6,237 nucleotides of DNA from Pseudomonadota bacterium (GTDB lineage Bacteria; Pseudomonadota; Alphaproteobacteria; Sphingomonadales; Sphingomonadaceae), in assembly GCA_023427285.1 (NCBI GenBank), contig JAEZBH010000231.1, positions 1 through 6,237 on the forward strand, given 5' to 3'. Numbering within the stretch: the first letter of the stretch is position 1; the number at the start of each line of letters is the position of its first letter. Below are positions 1-5,078 of this stretch, in pieces. A model generated the notes under the pieces. The model worked only from the letters and a program-made list of their open reading frames with translations, searched no databases and was not told the DNA's origin. The translations under genes were made by a program, and so were the position numbers.

Positions 1-4
1 TGAA

Positions 5-229
5 ATGGTTTCCATGCTCAATTCCAACGCATCGCGCCCCGCGCGGGTTCAGTTTCTCCCCGGCTCGTTCCGTCTGCTCAGCCCCGGCGATCACGTGGTG
101 TGCGCTGTGTCGGGCGTAAAGATCCCGCTTCAGGATCTGCGCTACTGGAATGCGGATGCGCAGGAAGCCTACGCCAGCGCGGAAATTGCCACCAAGCGTT
201 TCGCGGAAACGCAGAAGAAGGCTGACTGA
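5..229 (+). CDS. DUF2093 family small protein
   Basis: A 74-residue protein with no signal peptide or membrane segment, so probably cytoplasmic. The core, roughly residues 14-58, reads as an RVQFLPGSF strand, then LLSPGDHVVCAVSG, then IPLQDLRYWNADAQEAYAS. This is the pattern I recognise for DUF2093, a short alphaproteobacterial family of unknown function; the single Cys33 and the LRYW motif sit in the conserved part. The start is uncertain: ATG at 5 lies at the window edge, so its ribosome binding site cannot be seen, and ATG at 14 (Met4) is an in-frame alternative. A TGA at positions 1-3 in another frame could be the stop of the preceding gene; in related genomes I recall xseA (exodeoxyribonuclease VII large subunit) there, but nothing in the window shows this. 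The M23 gene follows on the same strand after 87 nt with no visible terminator, consistent with cotranscription. The family call is fairly secure; the function is unknown. Confidence 0.85.
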   Translation: MVSMLNSNASRPARVQFLPGSFRLLSPGDHVVCAVSGVKIPLQDLRYWNADAQEAYASAEIATKRFAETQKKAD

Positions 230-302
230 CGCCTCGCTCTAATGGCGCGTTCGGCATCATCGGCGGGGCAACGTCTAAGGCCAGGGGGCGACTCAACCAA
301 TC

Positions 303-308
303 AGGAGA
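303..308 (+). promoter_or_regulatory. Ribosome binding site that sets the M23 gene start at GTG 317
   Basis: AGGAGA lies 8 nt before GTG 317. The longer in-frame alternative, ATG 242, has no purine-rich stretch before it, and its extra 25 residues would sit in front of a good signal peptide. The site therefore favours the GTG start. Confidence 0.7.
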
Positions 309-316
309 CACGGGCG

Positions 317-1282
317 GTGCGTCATGTGTGCAAGGCCGGATCGGCATGGTCGCGGCATGTGGGAAAACTGGCTCTGGTTGCCAGCCTGGCAGTGTTTGGC
401 ATCCCGGCGCAGGCCGATGAGATGCTGCCGCAAGATGTTCCCCCCGTTAAAATAGCGCCCGCCGCCGGTTTTCAAATTCTGAGCCGGGTCGTGCAGGGCG
501 GTGTCGTGGTTGGCGTGGCCCCGCAAGGCACAGCGCGGCTGGTGTATGACGGGCAGGATCTGCCGTTGGCCGCAGATGGCCGCTTCGTTCTTGGGGTTCA
601 CCGGGACGCGGCAGGTCCGCTGAACCTGATCGCAACCCGTGCGGATGGCGTGCAGGTCGCCCACGCTCTGCCGGTGGAGCCGCGCACCTTCAACATTCAG
701 CACGTCAACGGCCTGCCGCCCAAGACCGTGCAGATGCCGCCTGAAATGCTTGCACGTCGTCAGGAAGAGCTGAAGCAGATCGCCGAGGCGCGGGCCAATC
801 CTTCGCTCGACCTGCACTGGGCGCAGTCGTTCGTATGGCCTGCGGTGGGCCGCATCTCCGGCGTTTATGGGTCCCAGCGTTTCCGCAATGGCGTGCCCGG
901 CTCGCCGCATCATGGCGTTGATGTCGCCAACAAGACCGGCACGCCGATTATCGCGCCCGCTGCGGGCACCATCCGCCTTGCCGTAACGGACTTCACGCTG
1001 GAAGGCGGTCTTGTCATCATCGACCACGGGTTCAATCTGTTCTCCTCCATGCTGCATCTGAGCCGCGTCGATGTGAAGCCGGGAGATGTGGTGGCGCAGG
1101 GGCAGCAGATCGGGGCCATCGGTGCCACGGGCCGAGCCACCGGCCCGCATCTGAACTCGGGGCTGCGCTGGGGCGCTGTGCATGTCGATCCCACCACCCT
1201 GCCGGGTCTGCCGCCGCTGCCGGGGGCAAGCGCGCCTGTTGCCAGCACTCCTCCCGCAGCTGTCGGGGCCAAGGTGAATTAA
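317..1282 (+). CDS. Exported M23 (LytM-type) peptidase-like protein with altered HxH motif
   Basis: A protein of 321 residues when started at GTG 317, chosen for its Shine-Dalgarno site; ATG 242 would add 25 residues. Residues 1-33 form a Sec signal peptide: basic start, hydrophobic LALVASLAVFGI, then AQA before the likely cut. Residues about 36-150 resemble the N-terminal beta-rich region of alphaproteobacterial M23 proteins (RTFNIQHVNGLPPKTVQMPPE), followed by a short charged helix. The M23 domain covers about 168-300: FVWPAVGRISGVYG, the HxxxD metal motif H198-HGV-D202, IIDHG around H237, H247 in SSMLHLSRVD, and TGRATGPHLN ending at N280. M23 enzymes normally cut peptidoglycan cross-links in the periplasm using zinc held by H, D and the second His of HxH. 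Here that second His is Asn, so activity is doubtful; the protein may be a weak hydrolase or a non-catalytic regulator like EnvC-type proteins. The C-terminal tail is rich in Pro and Ala. The fold assignment is firm; the activity is not. Confidence 0.93.
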   Translation: MRHVCKAGSAWSRHVGKLALVASLAVFGIPAQADEMLPQDVPPVKIAPAAGFQILSRVVQGGVVVGVAPQGTARLVYDGQDLPLAADGRFVLGVHRDAAGPLNLIATRADGVQVAHALPVEPRTFNIQHVNGLPPKTVQMPPEMLARRQEELKQIAEARANPSLDLHWAQSFVWPAVGRISGVYGSQRFRNGVPGSPHHGVDVANKTGTPIIAPAAGTIRLAVTDFTLEGGLVIIDHGFNLFSSMLHLSRVDVKPGDVVAQGQQIGAIGATGRATGPHLNSGLRWGAVHVDPTTLPGLPPLPGASAPVASTPPAAVGAKVN

Positions 1283-1312
1283 CCTCAGTCCGTTTCCGAT
1301 TTGGAAATCGCG

Positions 1313-1338
1313 CAGGCGGGGGAAGTCTCTCCCCCCTG
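1313..1338 (+). terminator. GC-rich hairpin after the M23 gene, possible terminator
   Basis: GGGGGA (1318-1323) pairs with TCCCCC (1330-1335) around a 6-nt loop. CAG (1313-1315) with CTG (1336-1338) extends the stem across a two-base bulge. It lies 30 nt after the M23 stop codon. The following bases (TTGTACTTT) are T-rich but not a clean T-run, so termination may be weak or Rho-assisted. A smaller hairpin, TTTCC/GGAAA at 1293-1307, precedes it. Confidence 0.45.
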
Positions 1339-1401
1339 TTGTACTTTCAACTTTGTGTAATCAAAAGAAATGGCAGAAATCTGCGGCTTTGGTGTCGCTT
1401 C

Positions 1402-1419
1402 TGTATCATAATTGATACA
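1402..1419. promoter_or_regulatory. 18-bp AT-rich palindrome, candidate operator upstream of the first TonB receptor
   Basis: TGTATCA and TGATACA are perfect 7-bp inverted arms around TAAT. The palindrome lies in the AT-rich part (about 1339-1420) of an otherwise GC-rich intergenic region, 253 nt before the receptor start codon. It contains -10-like hexamers (TATCAT at 1404, CATAAT at 1407), but I see no convincing -35 box at the right distance. A shorter palindrome, GCAGA-AA-TCTGC, lies at 1373-1384; the two centres are 32 bp apart, about three helical turns. The size and symmetry fit the operator of a dimeric transcription factor, but the regulator cannot be named. Confidence 0.45.
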
Positions 1420-1656
1420 CTTCCAGCCGAAATGAGCCGTTCCGCAACAATCCGACTGTTGGGGTGAAACCACCGCTTCGCTCCACCCGTTGCAGGGGCG
1501 GACGCAGGCGTCCCGCCCAGCATGATCCGGTGGTCTGCCGCGTTCGTGTATCCTTCGTAGTGTCTCCTTCCCGTTGATTCAGTTCGACGCCCTGAACGGG
1601 ATATCCGCTGCGCTGCTGCGTGCGTGGATTTCCCGACGGGCGAATTTTGTCCGAGC
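1420..1656 (+). other. Non-coding leader region of the first TonB receptor with several potential hairpins
   Basis: No protein-coding gene is supported here; the open frames lack family features or good starts. Pairings seen: ACCACCG (1469-1475) with CGGTGGT (1528-1534), enclosing a hairpin of GGGC-GGACG with CGTCC-c-GCCC (1496-1518, one bulged C); CCCGTT (1570-1575) with AACGGG (1595-1600); and GGGATATCC (1598-1606) with GGATTTCCC (1626-1634, one mismatch). The last two share bases 1598-1600 and cannot both form. If transcription starts near the palindrome at 1402-1419, this would be a 5' untranslated region of about 250 nt. I found no cobalamin-riboswitch signature. The pairings may be chance in GC-rich DNA. 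Confidence 0.3.
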
Positions 1657-1663
1657 AGGGAGG
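1657..1663 (+). promoter_or_regulatory. Strong Shine-Dalgarno site of the first TonB receptor
   Basis: AGGGAGG ends 9 nt before ATG 1673. It fixes the start at 1673 rather than at the upstream in-frame TTG 1574, which would place 33 extra residues before the signal peptide. Confidence 0.8.
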
Positions 1664-1672
1664 TATCCAGCC

Positions 1673-4570
1673 ATGAAGAATTCATCCTCCGCGCGGCGGA
1701 GAGCGGTGTTCAAAGCAAGTGTCGCCACGGCTGTTCTGGGGGCCGTGTATCTGAATTCATCAGCTGTGCTGGCGCAGGGGCAGCAGGATGAGTCGGGGGA
1801 AACCATCGTGGTGACCGGCTCGCGTATCGCCCGCCCTGATCTTGGCAGTTCAAGTCCGCTGGGGGTGGTCGGGCAGGAGGAATTTTCCCTGTCCGGTGCA
1901 ATCAATGTCGAGTCCGTGCTCAACGTGCTGCCGCAGGTTATCCCCGGCGAGACGAGCTTTTCGAACAACCCTGGCGAGGGTGTGGCCACGATCGACCTGC
2001 GCGGCCTGGGCGAAGAGCGCACGCTCGTTCTTGTAAATGGCCGACGCTATATTTTTTACGATGTCGCCCAGGTTGTGGACGTCAACAACATCCCGACCTT
2101 TCTGCTTGATCGGGTGGACGTGGTCACGGGCGGCGCATCGGCCGTGTACGGCTCTGATGCGATTGCAGGCGTCGTGAACTTCGTGATGCGCCGTGACTTC
2201 GAGGGGGCGGAGATTGGGGCCGTCTACCGCATCAGCGAACGGGGCGATGGCGAGCGGATCGATTTCAACATCGCGCTCGGCTCCAATTTCGCGGACGATC
2301 GCGGCAATATTCTCGCCTACGTCACCTACTACGATCGCAAGTCGATTTATCAGGATGCGCGCCGGTTCTCGCGCACGGCGCTGGTGGATGACGTGGACGC
2401 GGCGGGCAGGCCGGTTCTGGTGGCGGGCGGCACCTCCGTCGTGCCGGGTGGGCGCGTGACCATCCCTGACAGCACCCGCCCCGCCACGTTTCCGGCGGGC
2501 TTTGGTGCGGTGTTTCAGCAGGGCGGCACCTACAGGCCGTTCATCTCTCCGGGCGATCAATACAACTACGCGCCCGCCAATCTGCTGATGGTGCCGCAGG
2601 AGCGCTGGCTGATCGGCTCGCAGGCGCATTACGACATCACGGACAATATCCGTTTCTACATGGAGGCGACGTTTGCCAATAACCGGGTGTCGGGCGAACT
2701 TGCCCCGACACCATTCGGCGAGACTGTGGCGCTGGACGTGGCCAGTCCGTTCCTGTCCCCTGAGGCGCGCGCGGCCCTTGCTTTGGCTGATGCGCAGGAA
2801 ACCGGTGCGGACGCCGGTGACGGCTATGTCAATGCGACGCTCTTCCGGCGCATGAGCGAAGTTGGTCCGCGCGAAAATCTGGACGAGCGCAATGCATGGC
2901 GCGTGGTGGGCGGGCTGGAGGGCGATGTTGTCGAGGGGTGGAAATACGACGCCTATTACCTGTTTGCCCGCACGCGCAACAGCCAGGTTCAGAACGGCAA
3001 TATCTCCATCAGCCGTATGCGCGCGGCGCTGCGCACCGAGCTTGATCCGGACACGGGAGAGTTGCGCTGCTCCGATGCGGCGGCCCGATCGCAAGGGTGC
3101 GTGCCGATCAACGTCTTCGGCGAAGGCGCAATGACGCAAGAAGCCGCGGACTACGTAAGCATTGCCGCCGCCAACAGCGAGATTTCGCAGTTGCAGGTGG
3201 TCAACGGCAGCGTCACGGGTGACCTGTTCGACCTCGGTGCGGGGGCTGTCGCCCTTGCCATTGGCGCGGAATGGCGATCGGTCAGCAGCCGCTTCCTGCC
3301 GGATTTCTCCCTCGCCTCAGGCGATGTGAGCGGCTTCAATGCCGGCGCGCCGACATCGGGCAGATATTCGGTGAAGGAGCTTTTCGGCGAGTTGCGCGCG
3401 CCGCTCTTGTCCGATCAGTCTTTTGCGCATCGCCTGGAGCTGACCGCTGCGGCGCGTTACTCGGACTACTCCCTTGATGCCGTGGGCGGCGTCTTTTCCT
3501 GGGCGGCGGGGGGAGAGTGGGCCCCTGTTTCCGCCGTGACGCTGCGCGGTCAGTACCAGCGCGCCATTCGCGCTCCAAACGTGGAGGAGCTGTTCGGCGG
3601 GCAGGAGCAGGGTTTCCCGCCAGCGCTCGATCCATGCTCGGACGCCTTGCCCGCAGCGCAAACGCAAGCCGTGCGCGACCTGTGCATTGCCACGGGCGTG
3701 CCAGCCGATTCGGTTTTTACCAGCGGCGTGCAGCCGGACTCCCAGATCGAAGGCTCGTTTGGCGGCAATCCTGATCTGCAGGAGGAAACGTCGGACACCT
3801 GGACGATCGGCGCGGTCATTCAGCCGGCCTTTGCGCCGGGCCTCAATATGATGATCGACTACTACAACATAAAAATCGATCGCTACATCACGGACCTTGG
3901 CGGCGGCGTGAACAACATTCTCAGCCTTTGCTACACGGTCATTCAGGACATCAACCATCCCTACTGTCAGGCGGTTCAGAGAAATCCCGGCGGCGACATC
4001 AGCATCGTCGTTGCAAATCGGGCCAACGTTGCCTCGCTCAAGACGGCGGGTATCGACTTCCAGATCGACTACGGGCGCAATCTGAACTTCGGGTTCTTCG
4101 ACAATGAAAGCCGACTGAACTTCTACTTCCTGGGGACCTGGGTGGAGAAGTGGACCTACACGCCGGTGACGGATCTGCCGGACAAGATCGATTGCGTCGG
4201 GCAATTCGGTGCGACCTGCGATGATCCGATCCCCGAGTTCCGCATTGTCAGCCGTCTGACATGGAGTACGGGTCCCCTGCAACTCAGCCTGCGCTACCGT
4301 TGGGTGGACAAGCTGAAGGATGACCAGATCAAGAATGCCGGTGTTCCAGCCTCGCAGCTGGCCAAGCCCACGCTTGGTGACCAGCACTATTTCGATTTCT
4401 CAGCCGTGTATGATGCCACCAAGGATGTGCAGATATCCTTTGGCGTCAACAACCTGTTCGATAACAAGCCGCCTCTGACGGGCGATTCCCAAGAGCAGGC
4501 CAATACCTTCCCCGGCCTCTATGACGTGTTGGGGCGGGATTACTTCATTTCGGCAACGATTCGCTTCTAG
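1673..4570 (+). CDS. TonB-dependent outer-membrane receptor (complete, first of a tandem pair)
   Basis: A 965-residue outer-membrane receptor, predicted to bind a substrate at the surface and carry it to the periplasm using TonB-ExbB-ExbD. Residues 1-34 are a signal peptide (SARRR basic start, hydrophobic VATAVLGAV, AVLA before QGQ). The TonB box is ETIVVTG at 43-49. The plug spans about 55-178, with DLRGLGEERTLVLVNGRR, DRVDVVTGGASAVYGSDAIAG and NFVMRRDFEG; the rest is the beta-barrel. Barrel landmarks are RAPNVEELF, GNPDLQEETSDTWTIG, TAGIDFQIDY, NNLFDNKPP and a terminal Phe (ISATIRF), as expected for Bam-dependent insertion. All eight cysteines fall in four close pairs (466/476, 655/671, 753/765, 841/849), likely disulfides in surface loops. 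No FecA-type N-terminal signalling domain is present, so surface signalling through an anti-sigma factor is unlikely. The length is normal for large sphingomonad receptors. Flanked by its own leader and a terminator. The substrate is unknown: no transporter or catabolic neighbour is visible. Confidence 0.97.
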   Translation: MKNSSSARRRAVFKASVATAVLGAVYLNSSAVLAQGQQDESGETIVVTGSRIARPDLGSSSPLGVVGQEEFSLSGAINVESVLNVLPQVIPGETSFSNNPGEGVATIDLRGLGEERTLVLVNGRRYIFYDVAQVVDVNNIPTFLLDRVDVVTGGASAVYGSDAIAGVVNFVMRRDFEGAEIGAVYRISERGDGERIDFNIALGSNFADDRGNILAYVTYYDRKSIYQDARRFSRTALVDDVDAAGRPVLVAGGTSVVPGGRVTIPDSTRPATFPAGFGAVFQQGGTYRPFISPGDQYNYAPANLLMVPQERWLIGSQAHYDITDNIRFYMEATFANNRVSGELAPTPFGETVALDVASPFLSPEARAALALADAQETGADAGDGYVNATLFRRMSEVGPRENLDERNAWRVVGGLEGDVVEGWKYDAYYLFARTRNSQVQNGNISISRMRAALRTELDPDTGELRCSDAAARSQGCVPINVFGEGAMTQEAADYVSIAAANSEISQLQVVNGSVTGDLFDLGAGAVALAIGAEWRSVSSRFLPDFSLASGDVSGFNAGAPTSGRYSVKELFGELRAPLLSDQSFAHRLELTAAARYSDYSLDAVGGVFSWAAGGEWAPVSAVTLRGQYQRAIRAPNVEELFGGQEQGFPPALDPCSDALPAAQTQAVRDLCIATGVPADSVFTSGVQPDSQIEGSFGGNPDLQEETSDTWTIGAVIQPAFAPGLNMMIDYYNIKIDRYITDLGGGVNNILSLCYTVIQDINHPYCQAVQRNPGGDISIVVANRANVASLKTAGIDFQIDYGRNLNFGFFDNESRLNFYFLGTWVEKWTYTPVTDLPDKIDCVGQFGATCDDPIPEFRIVSRLTWSTGPLQLSLRYRWVDKLKDDQIKNAGVPASQLAKPTLGDQHYFDFSAVYDATKDVQISFGVNNLFDNKPPLTGDSQEQANTFPGLYDVLGRDYFISATIRF

Positions 4571-4588
4571 GGCCGGGATATAGTCTCC

Positions 4589-4612
4589 GCCGCCAACAGA
4601 CGGGCGGCTTTT
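4589..4612 (+). terminator. Small hairpin with T4 tail after the first TonB receptor
   Basis: GCCGCC (4589-4594) pairs with GGCGGC (4603-4608) around an 8-nt loop, followed by TTTT (4609-4612). It lies 18 nt after the stop codon. The stem is short and the T-run only four long, so it is at best a weak terminator or a stabilising 3' hairpin ahead of the stronger one at 4648. Confidence 0.4.
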
Positions 4613-4647
4613 GGAAACGCCAACTGAAGCATTGCACTAGCCGAATT

Positions 4648-4685
4648 AAAGCGCCGGTCGGACCTGTTCTGACCGGTGCTTTTTT
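4648..4685 (+). terminator. Rho-independent terminator of the first TonB receptor
   Basis: AAAGCGCCGGTC (4648-4659) pairs with GACCGGTGCTTT (4671-4682), with a single G-T wobble and an 11-nt loop. It is followed by a T-run through 4685. This is a classic intrinsic terminator, 77 nt after the stop codon. It separates the first receptor from the second, supporting independent transcription. Confidence 0.85.
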
Positions 4686-4750
4686 GTGCGGGGGGCGTGC
4701 CGTCCTCTGATCGTCTTGCGCCGGTAAGGTGAGGGTGCCCTCAGGAGGTT

Positions 4751-4905
4751 ATACAACCATTGGGTTGTGCCCCGTTCTGGTTGGGGGAGGGCGTTAATTA
4801 ATGTGGTAATATTATTTCAGCCTCATCGAGCCATTGGGGAACAACGTAACAAGCCCGTGTTAAAATAGTCACACTCCCGGCGGGCAACTAACGTAATGGT
4901 TGTAT
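4751..4905. repeat. 11-bp inverted repeat flanking the candidate promoter of the second receptor
   Basis: ATACAACCATT (4751-4761) and AATGGTTGTAT (4895-4905) are exact reverse complements, 133 bp apart. Each copy also lies in its own local palindrome: ACAACC-attg-GGTTGT at 4753-4768 and GTAAT-N6-ATTAC at 4893-4908. The stretch between is AT-rich (TTAATTAA at 4794, TAATATTA at 4807) and holds the extended -10 candidate at 4858. The layout could be two binding sites for one regulator, possibly with looping; this is inference. Confidence 0.35.
4858..4866 (+). promoter_or_regulatory. Candidate extended -10 promoter of the second TonB receptor
   Basis: TGTTAAAAT contains the TGn extension followed by TAAAAT, a 5-of-6 match to TATAAT. 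The -35 position 17 bp upstream (GGAACA, 4838-4843) matches TTGACA at only 3 of 6 positions, which an extended -10 could tolerate. Transcription would start near 4873, giving a leader of about 200 nt. A TAACA-N6-TGTTA inverted repeat at 4847-4862 overlaps the element and could be an operator. Confidence 0.35.
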
Positions 4906-5064
4906 TACTCCTTTACTCATATTCCGTCTTCGGGTTGATTTGCCTCAGGCCAGAGTGGGGGCTTTCCGGCGGTGATTGGGCGTTTTCGTGCGCCATGGGG
5001 CACACGTATTACGAGAAATTCAGCGTCCTCCACACGCGGCAGGGTAACTCAGGATCAACCCAAC
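4873..5064 (+). other. Leader region of the second TonB receptor with a long-range pairing
   Basis: No separate gene is supported. GGGTTGAT (4932-4939) is an exact reverse complement of ATCAACCC (5054-5061), and CCT (4943-4945) with AGG (5051-5053) extends the helix across a 3-nt bulge. This would close a domain of about 110 nt ending three bases before the Shine-Dalgarno site. Inside it, TTTTCGT (4983-4989) can pair with ACGAGAAA (5011-5018) with one bulge. The in-frame ATG at 4995 lies here but lacks a ribosome binding site. No known riboswitch signature was recognised, and chance pairing is possible. Confidence 0.3.
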
Positions 5065-5070
5065 GGGAGG
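5065..5070 (+). promoter_or_regulatory. Strong Shine-Dalgarno site fixing the GTG start of the second TonB receptor
   Basis: GGGAGG ends 8 nt before GTG 5079. The longer in-frame alternative, ATG 4995, would add 28 hydrophilic residues before the signal peptide, so GTG 5079 is preferred. Confidence 0.8.
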
Positions 5071-5078
5071 AATTCAAG

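Noticed and set aside
242..316. N-terminal extension of the M23 protein from ATG 242
   Set aside because: No ribosome binding site precedes ATG 242, and the extension would bury the signal peptide; GTG 317 has AGGAGA at good spacing.
1574..1672. Extension of the first receptor from TTG 1574
   Set aside because: It would put 33 residues before a normal signal peptide, while ATG 1673 has a strong Shine-Dalgarno site.
1420..1672. Cobalamin riboswitch upstream of a TonB receptor
   Set aside because: I looked for the GCCACTG B12-box and found none; the receptor also shows nothing that marks it as BtuB.
1347..1685. Minus-strand open frame of 112 residues in the intergenic region
   Set aside because: No recognisable family, low-complexity basic composition, and it spans the receptor's leader and start; likely chance in GC-rich DNA.
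1850..3139. Long minus-strand open frame (429 residues) opposite the first receptor
   Set aside because: Arg/His-rich shadow translation antisense to well-supported plug and barrel coding sequence; no domain recognised.
3317..4387. Minus-strand open frame of 356 residues opposite the receptor barrel
   Set aside because: Antisense shadow of a clear receptor gene, with no family features.
4757..4838. Direct repeat CCATTGGG at 4757 and 4831
   Set aside because: Eight bases repeated within 500 bases is expected by chance.
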